A stretch of DNA of 64,000 nt from Subtercola sp. Z020 (lineage in GTDB: Bacteria > Actinomycetota > Actinomycetes > Actinomycetales > Microbacteriaceae): positions 1-64,000 of the forward strand of contig NZ_PSTT01000009.1 of assembly GCF_002931235.1 (NCBI RefSeq), read 5' to 3'. A program made the position numbers and the translations under genes. How positions within the stretch are numbered: position 1 is the first letter of the stretch; each line of letters starts with the position of its first letter. This document shows positions 1 through 8,649 of the stretch, piece after piece. The notes beneath the pieces were generated by a model. It did not search any database. It worked only from the letters and a program-made list of their open reading frames with translations, and was not told the DNA's origin.

Positions 1-442
1 GTGGAGCGGGGGGCCGGGCGGCGGCGCGGGCGGCCTTGGCGGCGCGGGACGCCTCGAGGTACGCCATCGCGTCGGCCAGGCGGAAGCGGCGGTGCGTTCC
101 GCGGTACTCGACCGGGATGGTGCCCTCGTTCGCCAGCCGCAGCAGGTAGGTCGCGGAGATTCCGAGCAACTCGGCGGCCTGCGAGGTCGTGAGCAGTGCA
201 TCCGTCGACCCCACTACCACCGACTGCCCGTCGGCGAAGCGTTGCAGCAGGTCGACCACGGCGTCGCGCACGCCCGCCGGAACCGCGACCGGCACGCCGT
301 CGACGACGATGGTGCCGTTGGGGCCAGCGGTGGTCGTGTCGCCGTCGGTTCCACCCGAGTGGATGCCCGCCAGCGCCACCCCGATGCGCTTCGCGGCCGC
401 GGGGTCGACCGCTTCGGCAGCGCGTTCCCTGAGCAGTGGCAT
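1..442 (-). CDS. Helix-turn-helix (excisionase-type) DNA-binding protein, 3' end cut by window edge
   Basis: The gene runs off the left edge; 147 residues are visible. Residues about 83-130 (LLTTSQAAELLGIS, then TYLLRLANEG and a YRGTHRRFRLADAMAYLE wing) match the MerR-like helix-turn-helix of excisionase-type proteins. Residues 1-80 form a poorly conserved N-terminal region containing a short beta-rich stretch (TIVVDGVPVAVPAGV). The ATG at 442 has a GGGAGGAG ribosome site 6 bases upstream. In actinobacteria, proteins with this layout are often antitoxins encoded just upstream of a PIN-domain toxin. The toxin would lie outside the window on the left, so that role is inference. A plain transcription regulator is the alternative. 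Confidence 0.75.
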   Translation of the reverse strand, partial: MPLLRERAAEAVDPAAAKRIGVALAGIHSGGTDGDTTTAGPNGTIVVDGVPVAVPAGVRDAVVDLLQRFADGQSVVVGSTDALLTTSQAAELLGISATYLLRLANEGTIPVEYRGTHRRFRLADAMAYLEASRAAKAARAAARPPAP

Positions 443-538
443 GCGTACTCCTCCCGTCGCAGCGCCCGCAGGCGCGCCTCCATCGTAGGACGCGACCGCG
501 GGCAGGGCGCCGCCGCGTGCGGTGTCGGCGGCGCCGTC

Positions 539-544
539 TACACT
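539..544 (+). promoter_or_regulatory. Likely -10 element giving a leaderless transcript of the pentapeptide-repeat gene
   Basis: TACACT sits exactly 6 bases before the ATG at 551, and no Shine-Dalgarno is visible. This -10 to start spacing recurs upstream of several other genes in the window and predicts that the mRNA begins at the start codon. The -35 element is not obvious. Confidence 0.45.
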
Positions 545-550
545 CGGGCC

Positions 551-1240
551 ATGACCCCGCGACCCCGCAGTTCGAAGGCAGCGCCGCCGCCCGCACCGGC
601 GCACGTCGACTTCGCCGGCGTGCCCGCCGCGCGGCTCGCACGGGCCCCCATCGACGGGCTCTTCGCCGGCGACAGTCGGGAGCGCGAACACTACGACGGC
701 GGTGACGCGGGCGCGATCGAGCTCGCGGGATGCTCGTTCCTCGAGTGCCGCTTCACCGGTGTGACCCTGACCGACGCCGAACTGCGTGGCAGCCGGTTCA
801 TCGAGTGCGAGTTCGTGGCGCCGTTCGCCCACACACTGAAAGCGGCGCGCACGACGTGGCGCGACATCCGTATCGAGAACCCCCGCTGGGGCTCTGCCGA
901 GCTCTTCGACGCCGAACTCGACTCCGCACACCTGCACGGCGGCAAGATCGACTACCTGAACCTGCGCGGCTCGCGGCTCTCCAATGTCGTCCTCGAGGAG
1001 TGCACGATCACCGACCTCGACCTCGGTGAGGCGAGAGCGTCACGGGTGGCGCTGGTGAACTGCCGCATCGGCACGCTCGACGTCACCCGGGCATCTTGCG
1101 GCGGTGTCGACCTGCGCACGAGTGAGTTCCAGGCCGTTCACGGTGTGGCAGGGCTGGCGGGCACGATCGTCGACGACCTGCAGTTGACCCAGTTTGCGCC
1201 CCTGTTCGCCGAACACCTCGGGGTGCGCGTGCAGGGTTGA
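551..1240 (+). CDS. Pentapeptide-repeat-like protein
   Basis: This 229-residue protein has a low-complexity Pro/Ala N-terminus. From about residue 57 it shows repeated five-residue periodicity (LAGCSFLECRF, LRGSRFIECEF, LRGSRLSNVVLEECTI, DLRTSEF) of the A(D/N)LXX type, which folds as a right-handed quadrilateral beta-helix. Such proteins are soluble and act through protein or DNA-mimic contacts; no target can be read from the sequence. The repeats are irregular compared with Qnr-type proteins. The gene stands alone between a minus-strand HTH gene and glyS. I chose the ATG at 551 because a -10-like TACACT lies 6 bases upstream and the repeats begin shortly after. A longer in-frame reading upstream is low-complexity and antisense to the HTH gene. 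Confidence 0.8.
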   Translation: MTPRPRSSKAAPPPAPAHVDFAGVPAARLARAPIDGLFAGDSREREHYDGGDAGAIELAGCSFLECRFTGVTLTDAELRGSRFIECEFVAPFAHTLKAARTTWRDIRIENPRWGSAELFDAELDSAHLHGGKIDYLNLRGSRLSNVVLEECTITDLDLGEARASRVALVNCRIGTLDVTRASCGGVDLRTSEFQAVHGVAGLAGTIVDDLQLTQFAPLFAEHLGVRVQG

Positions 1241-1348
1241 GCGCACGTCGATGCGGCGGGCGGCATTCGTTAGAGTTGGTGCCGAACGCTCTGCGTTCGT
1301 GCCCCCTGAAACCGCCGATCCACGTTTATCTGTAGGGAACACCCCACC

Positions 1349-2749
1349 ATGGCCCAAGAGCCCCGCGAACAGTCTCGCCTCGACGCCGTCATCGCCCTAG
1401 CCCAGCACCGCGGGTTCGTCTTCCCGTCGGGCGACATCTACGGCGGAACCCGGTCGGCGTGGGACTACGGGCCCCTCGGCGTCGAGCTCAAGGAGAACAT
1501 CAAGCGGCAGTGGTGGAACACCTTCGTGCGCGGGCGCCGAGACATGGTCGGGCTCGACTCCGCGATCATCCTGCCCACCGCCGTGTGGGAGGCATCCGGG
1601 CACGTCAAGGTGTTCAGCGACCCCCTGACCGAGTCGCTCGTGACGCACAAGCGGTACCGCGCCGACCACCTGTTCGAGGCCTACGAGGCCGAGCACGGGC
1701 ATCCGCCGGTCAACGGGCTCGACGACATCCCCGACCCTGAGCACCCGAAGAAGGTCGGGCAGTGGTCGCCGATCCGCCAGATGAGCGGGATGATGAAGAC
1801 CTACCTGGGCGTCGTCGACGACGAGACCGGGCTGCACTACCTGCGGCCCGAGACGGCGCAGGGCATCTTCACCGACTTCGCGGCCGTGCTGCAGACCTCG
1901 CGCAAGAAGCCGCCGTTCGGCATCGGCCAGATCGGCAAGGCGTTCCGCAACGAGATCACGCCCGGCAACTTCATCTTCCGCACGCGCGAGTTCGAGCAGA
2001 TGGAGATCGAGTTCTTCGTCAAGCCCGGCGAAGACGAGGAGTGGCAGCAGACCTGGATGGATCTCTGCTGGGCCTGGTTCACCGATCTCGGCATCGACCC
2101 GACGAACATCCGCTTCTTCGAGCACCCGAAAGACAAGCTGTCGCACTACTCCAAGCGCACGGTCGACATCGAGTACAAGTTCGAGTTCACCGGTAGCGAG
2201 TGGGGCGAGCTGATGGGCGTGGCGAACCGCACCGACTACGACCTGAAGACGCACTCGGAGTCGTCGGGCAAAGACCTGTCGTACTTCGACCAGGCGACCG
2301 GTGAGCGGTACATCCCGTACGTCATCGAGCCGTCGTTCGGTCTGACGCGCGCGCTGATGGCCTTCCTGGTCGACGCGTACGACGAGGAGGAGGTGCCGAA
2401 CGCCAAGGGCGGCACCGACAAGCGCGTCGTGCTGCACCTCGACCCGCGACTCGCACCCGTCACGGTGGCCGTGCTGCCGCTCTCGCGGAACGAGGCGCTC
2501 TCGCCTCTTGCGCGGCAGGTGGCAGACGACCTGGCCGGTGAATGGAACATCGAGTTCGACGACGCCCAGGCGATCGGCCGGCGCTACCGCCGATTCGACG
2601 AGATCGGCACGCCGTTCTGCGTGACGGTCGACTTCGACTCGCTGGAAGACGCGGCCGTGACGGTGCGCGACCGCGACACGATGCAGCAGGAACGCGTGCC
2701 GATCGCCGAGCTGCACACCCACCTCTCGGAGCGCCTCCGCCGCGCCTGA
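1349..2749 (+). CDS. glyS: Glycine--tRNA ligase (single-chain class II)
   Basis: Cytoplasmic enzyme that charges tRNA-Gly with glycine using ATP. The 466-residue length fits the homodimeric bacterial/archaeal-eukaryal type. Class II motifs are clear: [10 protein letters not shown] at 165-174, motif 2 FRNEITP at 199-205 with [11 protein letters not shown] at 213-223, and motif 3 [10 protein letters not shown] at 327-336 with the ATP-binding Arg. The C-terminal 120 residues form the anticodon-binding domain ([11 protein letters not shown] onward). The N-terminal [21 protein letters not shown] block is typical. It is a lone gene ended by a strong hairpin at 2789-2819. A tRNA-Gly gene lies in the same window at 25458. 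Confidence 0.98.
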   Translation: MAQEPREQSRLDAVIALAQHRGFVFPSGDIYGGTRSAWDYGPLGVELKENIKRQWWNTFVRGRRDMVGLDSAIILPTAVWEASGHVKVFSDPLTESLVTHKRYRADHLFEAYEAEHGHPPVNGLDDIPDPEHPKKVGQWSPIRQMSGMMKTYLGVVDDETGLHYLRPETAQGIFTDFAAVLQTSRKKPPFGIGQIGKAFRNEITPGNFIFRTREFEQMEIEFFVKPGEDEEWQQTWMDLCWAWFTDLGIDPTNIRFFEHPKDKLSHYSKRTVDIEYKFEFTGSEWGELMGVANRTDYDLKTHSESSGKDLSYFDQATGERYIPYVIEPSFGLTRALMAFLVDAYDEEEVPNAKGGTDKRVVLHLDPRLAPVTVAVLPLSRNEALSPLARQVADDLAGEWNIEFDDAQAIGRRYRRFDEIGTPFCVTVDFDSLEDAAVTVRDRDTMQQERVPIAELHTHLSERLRRA

Positions 2750-2788
2750 CGCGTGCACGCGGGGCGCGGGCGCCTGCCGCTGCGGATG

Positions 2789-2819
2789 CGCGTCGGCCCC
2801 GCTTTGCGAGGCCGACGCG
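2789..2819. terminator. Hairpin terminator between convergent genes
   Basis: A perfect 10-bp stem (CGCGTCGGCC at 2789-2798, GGCCGACGCG at 2810-2819) encloses an 11-base loop. It lies between the 3' end of glyS and the stop codon of the minus-strand DUF2000 gene, so it can end transcription from both sides. There is no T tract, as is common in actinobacteria. Confidence 0.7.
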
Positions 2820-3347
2820 TCAGAGCAGGGTGAGGCGCTTCGTGAGACGGTCGACCTGCTTGCGGGGGCCGACGATGCTGAGCGCACTGGCGTGCAGGTC
2901 GGCCGCCGGCGTCGTGGCGAGTTCGGCGAGGTACCCGTCGTAGACCCGGTTCGTCTGCGCGGACTGCGGCATGTCGGTGAGGTAGACGGCTGCGTGCGGG
3001 GCCGCCGCTCCATCTGCGGGTGCCTGTGGCGCCGCGTCGGCGAGTGCGCGAGCCGCCTCCCGCACGGCGAGCAGCTCCGCGGCCGTCGCGCCGAGGATCG
3101 AGCATCCGGCCCACGGCAGGCCGGGGTGGTGCGAGCCGTCGGCGTCGGTGCCGCCCGGCCCGAGCATCCCGCCCACCGACGCGCCCACCGAGGCCGCCAC
3201 GCACGCGGCCGCGTTGACCGCGAGCCCCGCGGGCAGGTCGCGGTCGACGATGATGACCCACTTGAGACGGGCCGACCGCGTCGATTCGCCGGTGGCGATC
3301 TCGTGTACTTCGAAGGCGGGGGCGGATGCCGGGGCTGTCGTACTCAT
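2820..3347 (-). CDS. DUF2000 family protein
   Basis: This 175-residue protein has the block KWVIIVDRDLPAGLAVNAAACVAASVGA, typical of DUF2000. The family has a fold related to the PTH2-type peptidyl-tRNA hydrolases, but no activity is established and none should be assumed. It is transcribed divergently from an Lrp/AsnC regulator with a palindrome between them, so the regulator probably controls it. DUF2000 next to AsnC-type regulators is a recurring pairing in bacteria, as I recall; that is not shown here. The start is ATG at 3347. Confidence 0.85.
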   Translation of the reverse strand: MSTTAPASAPAFEVHEIATGESTRSARLKWVIIVDRDLPAGLAVNAAACVAASVGASVGGMLGPGGTDADGSHHPGLPWAGCSILGATAAELLAVREAARALADAAPQAPADGAAAPHAAVYLTDMPQSAQTNRVYDGYLAELATTPAADLHASALSIVGPRKQVDRLTKRLTLL

Positions 3348-3414
3348 GAGATCCTCTGTTCGTGCGGTCTGGTTGGCTCATGCTAGGCAGGCATACGATT
3401 GCATGACAACTCAG

Positions 3415-3429
3415 CCGTACGTCATACGG
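3415..3429. promoter_or_regulatory. Candidate Lrp/AsnC operator
   Basis: The perfect inverted repeat CCGTA-cgtca-TACGG lies in the divergent intergenic region, just upstream of the GGAAAGG ribosome site of the regulator. Lrp-type proteins bind short imperfect palindromes, so autoregulation and control of the DUF2000 gene are likely. Confidence 0.5.
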
Positions 3430-3442
3430 AAAGGATGCTCCC

Positions 3443-3904
3443 ATGCCGGTTCTCGATGAACTTGATCAGGCGATTGTGCGCGAACTGCAGCGAGACGCTC
3501 GGCGCACCAATCGCGACATCGCGGCCGCTGTCGGGGTGTCGCCGACGACCGCGCTCGACCGAACCCGCAGCCTCCGTGAGCGAGGGGTGATTGCCGGAGC
3601 GACCCTCGAACTCGACCTCGCCGCGGTCGGGCGCCCCGTGCAGGCGATGATCGCCGTGCGCATCCGCCCCCCGTCGCGGCGCAACATCGAGGGGTTCCGC
3701 AACTGGGCCCGCGGGCTGCCCGACGTGCTCGGGCTCTTCGTGACCAGCGGCACCGAAGACTTTCTCCTGCACCTGGCCGTGGCCGACAACGACGCGCTGT
3801 ATGCCTTCGTCATCGACCGGCTCACCGAGCGGCCCGAGGTCGCCGATGTGCGCACCTCGGTCGTCTACGAGCACCTGCGGAACACGAGCATCCAGCCGCT
3901 CTGA
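3443..3904 (+). CDS. Lrp/AsnC family transcriptional regulator
   Basis: This 153-residue protein has the standard two-part layout. The N-terminal helix-turn-helix (LDQAIVRELQRDARRTNRDI, then VGVSPTTALDRTRSL, about residues 6-48) is followed by an AsnC/RAM ligand-binding domain (about 65-145, with VLGLFVTSGTEDFLLHLAV). Proteins of this type form octameric discs and sense amino acids or related small molecules. The ATG at 3443 is preceded by GGAAAGG. It is divergent from the DUF2000 gene, the most likely target together with itself. Confidence 0.93.
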   Translation: MPVLDELDQAIVRELQRDARRTNRDIAAAVGVSPTTALDRTRSLRERGVIAGATLELDLAAVGRPVQAMIAVRIRPPSRRNIEGFRNWARGLPDVLGLFVTSGTEDFLLHLAVADNDALYAFVIDRLTERPEVADVRTSVVYEHLRNTSIQPL

Positions 3905-3957
3905 ACCGCATCCAGCCCCTCTGGGCCGGAGGTGGCGACCCGATGGTGCTCGCCCGG

Positions 3958-3993
3958 TTGACACGAAAAGGTTGTGAGAGCACAATCATTGTG
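3958..3993 (+). promoter_or_regulatory. Promoter with overlapping MarR-type operator; leaderless start
   Basis: A perfect -35 TTGACA (3958-3963) is followed after 17 bases by CACAAT (3981-3986). That hexamer is one arm of the perfect palindrome CACAAT-c-ATTGTG (3981-3993), and its last three bases are the GTG start codon at 3991/3993. A wider imperfect dyad runs from TTGTGAGAGCACA to TGTGTGCTTACAA. A MarR protein bound here would cover the -10 and the start. The geometry predicts transcription starting at or next to the GTG, so the mRNA is probably leaderless. Confidence 0.65.
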
Positions 3994-5594
3994 TGCTTAC
4001 AACTGTCGAATCGACCGGAGGCGTCGCCCGGCCTGCGAAGACCCTCAATCGCGAGCTGCGAACCGGCAAGAAGTCGCCCAAGGGCCTGGTGCTCGCGATC
4101 TGCTGCCTGAGCCTGTTCATCGTCTCGATGGATGTCACGATCGTCAACGTCGCCCTCCCCTCCATCCGAGTCGACCTGGGCGCGTCTGTGCCCGACCTGC
4201 AGTGGGTCGTCGACGGCTACACCCTCACGATCGCCAGCTTCTTGCTGCTCTCGGGTTCCATTGCCGATCGGTTCGGGCGGCGTCGCATCTTCCAGCTCGG
4301 GCTCGTCGTCTTCAGTGTCGGCTCGCTGCTCTGCAGCATCGCCCCCAGCATCGGCTTCCTGGTGTTCGCGCGAGTGCTCCAGGCGCTCGGCGGGTCGATG
4401 CTGAATCCGGTCGCCATGTCGATCATCACGAACACCTTCACCGGTGCCAAGGAGCGGGCCCGCGCCGTCGGAGTCTGGGGAGCCGTGCTGGGCGTGAGCC
4501 TCGCGTTCGGCCCGCTGGTCGGCGGCGCACTCACCGAGACGGTCGGCTGGCGCTCGGTGTTCTGGGTGAATGTTCCGGTCGGCCTGGCGGCGATCATCCT
4601 GAGCGCTATCTTCGTGCCGGAGTCGCGGGCGGCGGTCGTTCGCAAGCTCGACCCGCTCGGCCAGCTGTTCGTCATCGTTGCCCTGGTGTCGCTGGTCTTC
4701 GGCCTGATCGAGGCGCCGCGACAGGGATGGTCGAACCCCCTGATCATCGGGCTGTTCGCGCTCACCGTGGTGGCGGTGGCCCTGATCATCCGCCACGAGG
4801 GCCGCGCGGCCCAGCCGTTCGTCGACCTGCGATTCTTCCGGAGTGTTCCGTTCAGCTCGGCGACCATCACAGCGGTCTGCGGGTTCGCCGCCTACGGCGC
4901 CTTCCTCTTCGTCAATGCGCTCTACCTGCAGAACGTGCGCGGGCTCTCGGCCTTTCACACCGGGCTCTACATGTTGCCGCTCGCCATCGCGACGCTGGTG
5001 TGCTCGTTGCTCTCGGGGAGGTTGGTCGCCCGGTTCGGAACGCGCCCCTCGCTGCTGCTGGCCGGCTCGCTCATCGCCGCCAGTGCGCTGGTGCTGACGA
5101 CGCTCACCGTCGACACGCCCGACGTCGTTCTCCTCGGCGCGTACGTTCTGTTCGGCCTGGGCTTCGGGATGATCAACGCACCGATCACGACGACGGCGGT
5201 GTCGGGCATGCCCCGGTCGCAGGCGGGTGTGGCAGCGGGGCTTGCGTCGACGAGCCGCCAGACGGGGAGTTCGATCGGCGTCGCCCTGGCCGGAACGGTC
5301 ACCGCAGCGGGTGCCGCCGGCGCCTCGGCGACGATCGGGCCGGAGTTCGCCCTCGCGACGCATCCGCTCTGGTGGATCGCGGCGGGCTGCGGGGCCGTGA
5401 TCGTGGCCCTCGGCATCGCGTCGACGACGGCATGGGCGAAGCGCAGCACCGAGCGCATCTCGCACCTGCTCGCCGAAGACGACGCCGAGAGTGCCGAGGG
5501 CGCCGCGAACGACGAGCGCACCGGGAACGACGAGCGCACCGGAAGCGCCGAGCGCGCCGGCGACACCGCGAAGACAGGGAGTGCCCCCTCATGA
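3993..5594 (+). CDS. MFS drug:H+ antiporter, DHA2 (14-TM, EmrB/QacA) type
   Basis: Predicted inner-membrane exporter of 533 residues with about 14 hydrophobic segments. The first helix contains SLFIVSMDVTIVNVALPSI (motif D1 of the DHA2 family), and GSIADRFGRRRIF is the MFS loop 2-3 motif. The middle helix has the WGAVLGVSLAFGPLVGG antiporter motif C. The C-terminal tail is hydrophilic with short repeats (NDERTGNDERTGSAERAG). The substrate is unknown; multidrug or toxic-compound export is usual. The stop overlaps the ATG of the MarR gene by 4 bases (ATGA), so regulator and pump are translationally coupled. The GTG at 3993 has no ribosome site, consistent with a leaderless mRNA. Confidence 0.93.
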   Translation: MLTTVESTGGVARPAKTLNRELRTGKKSPKGLVLAICCLSLFIVSMDVTIVNVALPSIRVDLGASVPDLQWVVDGYTLTIASFLLLSGSIADRFGRRRIFQLGLVVFSVGSLLCSIAPSIGFLVFARVLQALGGSMLNPVAMSIITNTFTGAKERARAVGVWGAVLGVSLAFGPLVGGALTETVGWRSVFWVNVPVGLAAIILSAIFVPESRAAVVRKLDPLGQLFVIVALVSLVFGLIEAPRQGWSNPLIIGLFALTVVAVALIIRHEGRAAQPFVDLRFFRSVPFSSATITAVCGFAAYGAFLFVNALYLQNVRGLSAFHTGLYMLPLAIATLVCSLLSGRLVARFGTRPSLLLAGSLIAASALVLTTLTVDTPDVVLLGAYVLFGLGFGMINAPITTTAVSGMPRSQAGVAAGLASTSRQTGSSIGVALAGTVTAAGAAGASATIGPEFALATHPLWWIAAGCGAVIVALGIASTTAWAKRSTERISHLLAEDDAESAEGAANDERTGNDERTGSAERAGDTAKTGSAPS

Positions 5595-6022
5595 CGACCG
5601 ATGCCGACGAGGTCTGGGCGACGATGCTCACCATCGTCACGCACAACCTCGAAGACTGGCGACGTGTGGTCTCCGAACAGGTCGGTCTTCCGTTCAGCAG
5701 GGTGCGGGTCATTCGCCGGCTCGTGGCACAGCCCCTGACGATGGGGCGCCTGGCGGAGGCCTCGGGAATGGATGCCCCCGCCGCCAGCGTGGCCGTCAAC
5801 GACCTCGAGCGTCGCGGCCTGGTGCAGCGGGCAATCGATCCGTCGAACAGGCGGGTGCGGATGGTCGCCCTCACCGATGCGGGCCACGAGATGGTCGCGC
5901 GCGTGCAGCGGGTGCGCCCGGCGGCGCCGGCCGAGTTCTCGGCGCTCGACGACGCCGACCTCGAAGCGCTGTCGGGCATCCTGAGCCGTGTCGCCGAGGC
6001 GGCCGATCTGGCGCACGCCTGA
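5591..6022 (+). CDS. MarR family repressor of the adjacent exporter
   Basis: This 143-residue winged-helix protein has TMGRLAEASGMDAPAASVAVNDL as helix-turn-helix and RRGLVQRAIDPSNRRVRMVALT as wing, followed by a C-terminal dimerisation helix. It is the second gene of the operon with the DHA2 exporter and shares the ATGA overlap. By family precedent it represses its own operon and is released by exported compounds. The palindrome CACAATCATTGTG over the operon promoter is the obvious binding site. Confidence 0.9.
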   Translation: MTTDADEVWATMLTIVTHNLEDWRRVVSEQVGLPFSRVRVIRRLVAQPLTMGRLAEASGMDAPAASVAVNDLERRGLVQRAIDPSNRRVRMVALTDAGHEMVARVQRVRPAAPAEFSALDDADLEALSGILSRVAEAADLAHA

Positions 6023-6027
6023 CGTCG

Positions 6028-6106
6028 GTGCACGCTGCGGCGCACCCGGCGCCCGGCCGCGCGCCCGGCGCCTGTGCACGACGCCGCGCACCCGGCGCCC
6101 CGGCCG
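6028..6106. repeat. Imperfect direct repeat, GC-rich
   Basis: A unit of about 32 bases beginning GTGCACG and containing CGCACCCGGCGCC occurs at 6028-6059 and again at 6074-6106. A partial copy (CGCGCCCGGCGCC) lies between. It follows the marR stop codon and may fold into hairpins that end the operon. Confidence 0.45.
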
Positions 6107-6158
6107 GAGTAGCCTCTCTGCAGAACCGCTGAACCTCGACCACCACGGGAGACCCGAC

Positions 6159-7070
6159 ATGCGCGCAGTGCAGTACGACACCTACGGCGAACCCGATGTG
6201 CTGCACGTCGTCGACGCGCCCACTCCGACGCTGAAGCCGAACGAGGTGCTGGTCGCCGTGCAGTTCGCCGCCGTGAACCCGTTCGACAACAAGCTCCGCT
6301 CCGGCGCCATGGCGGGAATGGTGAAGGTGACCTTCCCGGTCACGCCGGGCAGCGAGATCGCCGGCAGAGTGGCGGCCCTCGGCAGCGAGGTGCAGGGATC
6401 GGCGGTCGGCGACGAGGTGTTCGGCTGGGCCACAGGGGCCTACGCCGAGTTCGCCGTGGCGCTCGCCACCGGGGTCGCACCCCGCCCTGACGCACTGCCG
6501 GCGGAGGTCGCCGCCGCCCTGCCTGTCGCCGGCGAGGCCGCTCTCCGCGGGCTTCGCCTGCTCGAACTGCGGGCCGGCGAGACCCTACTGATCCACGGCG
6601 CGGCGGGAGCGGTCGGGTCGATCGCGGTGCAGCTCGCGGTTGCGCGCGGCATCACCGTCATCGGAACCGCCAGCGAGCGCGACGCAGAGGCCGTGCGCGA
6701 ACTCGGCGCGCATCCCGTTCGCTACGGCGACGGGGTGTTCGAACGGGTGCGCGAGCTGGCACCCGACGGCGTCGACGCCGTGCTCGACATCGCCGGGGCC
6801 GGCGATCTGCCGGGTTCGATCGAGCTGGCCGGTGGCACGGAACGCGTCGTCACGCTCGCCGACTCCGCGGCGACGAGCCTCGGAGTAACGTTCTCGTCGG
6901 GCGGGCGGAAGGACCAGACCCCGGATGTTCTGCGGCAGCTGGCAGACGCCGTGGTCGACGGGTCTCTGGTGATCGCGCCGGCCCGGCACCTGCCGCTCGC
7001 CGACGCCGCGGAGGCGCAGGCTCTCGTCGCCGCCGGCGGGCGGCGGGGCAAGGTGCTGCTCGACCTCTGA
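6159..7070 (+). CDS. NADP-dependent zinc-free medium-chain oxidoreductase (quinone oxidoreductase type)
   Basis: This 303-residue member of the medium-chain dehydrogenase superfamily has the GroES-like part at about 1-115 (NEVLVAVQFAAVNPFDNKLRSG) and the Rossmann part with LLIHGAAGAVGSIAVQLAVARG at about 146-167. Catalytic and structural zinc ligands are absent, as in quinone/crotonase-type reductases. It probably reduces quinones or alpha,beta-unsaturated carbonyls with NADPH. It follows the exporter-MarR operon after 136 bases and could belong to a detoxification group, but its own start region (CACGGGAGACCCGAC before the ATG) suggests separate translation. Confidence 0.88.
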   Translation: MRAVQYDTYGEPDVLHVVDAPTPTLKPNEVLVAVQFAAVNPFDNKLRSGAMAGMVKVTFPVTPGSEIAGRVAALGSEVQGSAVGDEVFGWATGAYAEFAVALATGVAPRPDALPAEVAAALPVAGEAALRGLRLLELRAGETLLIHGAAGAVGSIAVQLAVARGITVIGTASERDAEAVRELGAHPVRYGDGVFERVRELAPDGVDAVLDIAGAGDLPGSIELAGGTERVVTLADSAATSLGVTFSSGGRKDQTPDVLRQLADAVVDGSLVIAPARHLPLADAAEAQALVAAGGRRGKVLLDL

Positions 7071-7141
7071 CGGCCACGGCAGCGCGCCTCGCTGTACGGG
7101 GTAGCTGGCGTCGTGCAGCCCGCCCCGCCTGTTCGCCGGGC

Positions 7142-8632
7142 TCAGACCAGGTCGGCGAACTCCGGCAGGTCGGCGCCGAAGGGGCGCCCTGCCAGCTCGG
7201 CCCACGAGCGTTGCAGTACCTCGATGGCACGTCGGGTGTCGCCGGGTGAGTAGTTGATCGGCAGCCGCAGAAAGCGCTCGAACGCCCCATCGGTGCCGAA
7301 ACGCGGCCCGGCGGTGAAGAGCACCCCATGCGTTCGGGCCGCCAGCACGAGCTGCGAACTGATCGGGCGGCCGACATTCACCCAGGCGCAGAGACCGCCG
7401 GCGAGCGGTGGGCGCCGCCACTCGGGCAGACGCTGTTCGAGTGCCGAGTAGAGCACGTCGCGCCCGTCGCCGAGCTGGCGCTGGCGGGCGGGGAGGAGCT
7501 CGGCTGTGCGGCGCACCAGGCTGGTCGCGACCAGCTGTTCAAAGACCGGCGTACCGATGTCGACCGACGCGCGCGCTGCGAGCAGACGGCGGATCACGGC
7601 TCGCTCGGCCCGGATCCATCCGATGCGGAGCCCGCCCCAGAACGTCTTGCTGGTCGAACCGATGAGCACGGCATCCCCGTATGCCGCAAGCGGCATGTAG
7701 GGGTCGCCCGCGACCGCCGGCCGGTCGATGTCGAGTTCTGCCGTCGTCTCGTCAGCGACGAGCACGGTTCGGGTCGCTGCCGCGGCCGCAACGAGCCGCC
7801 GACGGAAGCCGGGCGTCATCGATGCCCCGGTGGGGTTGTGGAAGTCGGGCATCACGTAAGCGAGGGCCGGGGCGGACTGCGCGAGCGCGTCGAGCAGAGC
7901 ATCCTCGTTCCAGCCGTCGTCGACAGAGACACCGACGGGAACGAGGCGGGCTCCGGCGGCGAGGAGCGTGTCGGCCGCATGCGGGTAGGTGGGTGTCTCG
8001 ACGACCACGCGATCACCGCGGGCGACGAACGCGCGGGTGATCAGGCTGAGCGCGCTGAGCGCCCCGCCGGTGACCATGATCTCGCCGGGCTCGGTGGGCA
8101 GGCCGCGCTCGGTGTACCGGTCGGCGATCGCCTCGCGGAGTGCGGGCAGCCCATGCAACTCGAACCCGAGCGTGTCGAGAAGCGGCGCCACGTCGGCCGC
8201 GGCCTGCTGGATCGCTTCGCTGACGCCTGCGGACGCGGGCAGCGCTGCCTGGGTGAAGTTCAACAGGGGTCGGTCGGAATCGACCGCCGTGTCGCGCGAT
8301 GCTGTCGACGCGACGAATGCGCCCCGCGGGCCTCCGCCGCGTTCGCCGTCGTGGGTGTCGGCCGGGATGCGCGTCATGCTGCCGGAGCCCTGCACGCTGG
8401 TGAGGTACCCCGCCTCGCGCAACGCACGGTATGCCGCGGCCACCGTGCTGCGGCTGAGTTCGAGCCGGGCGGCGAGTTCCCGCTCGGCGGGCAGCCGGGA
8501 ACCGACGAGGATGCGCCCGTCGAGTACCAGCAGCCGTATCCGGTCGGCGAGTGCGCGGTAGGCGGCGCCCTCGCTCTGCCAGTGACCGAGCAGGGCCGAG
8601 AGGGAACGGGCGGTCAGCTGAGCAGTGGTCAC
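7142..8632 (-). CDS. MocR-type regulator: GntR HTH fused to PLP-dependent aminotransferase fold
   Basis: This protein has about 496 residues. The N-terminal winged helix (YRALADRIRLLVLDGRILVG, LPAERELAARLELSRSTVAAAY) is GntR-like. It is followed by a fold-type I aminotransferase domain with the PLP lysine region SSTSKTFWGGLRIGW (read here as GSTSKTFWGG). Such proteins sense PLP or amino-compound adducts and usually regulate the divergent gene. Here those are a 47-residue membrane protein and a PhzF-like protein. The start is uncertain: GTG at 8632 gives the usual family N-terminus and leaves the dyad at 8650-8673 in the 5' region. ATG at 8668 would add 12 residues and begin inside that dyad. 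Confidence 0.9.
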   Translation of the reverse strand: MTTAQLTARSLSALLGHWQSEGAAYRALADRIRLLVLDGRILVGSRLPAERELAARLELSRSTVAAAYRALREAGYLTSVQGSGSMTRIPADTHDGERGGGPRGAFVASTASRDTAVDSDRPLLNFTQAALPASAGVSEAIQQAAADVAPLLDTLGFELHGLPALREAIADRYTERGLPTEPGEIMVTGGALSALSLITRAFVARGDRVVVETPTYPHAADTLLAAGARLVPVGVSVDDGWNEDALLDALAQSAPALAYVMPDFHNPTGASMTPGFRRRLVAAAAATRTVLVADETTAELDIDRPAVAGDPYMPLAAYGDAVLIGSTSKTFWGGLRIGWIRAERAVIRRLLAARASVDIGTPVFEQLVATSLVRRTAELLPARQRQLGDGRDVLYSALEQRLPEWRRPPLAGGLCAWVNVGRPISSQLVLAARTHGVLFTAGPRFGTDGAFERFLRLPINYSPGDTRRAIEVLQRSWAELAGRPFGADLPEFADLV

Positions 8633-8649
8633 CAGTCCACTGTACGCCG

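Noticed and set aside
3822-5465. Minus-strand open frame of 547 codons opposite the DHA2 exporter
   Set aside because: Antisense shadow; Arg/Asp-rich with no family resemblance.
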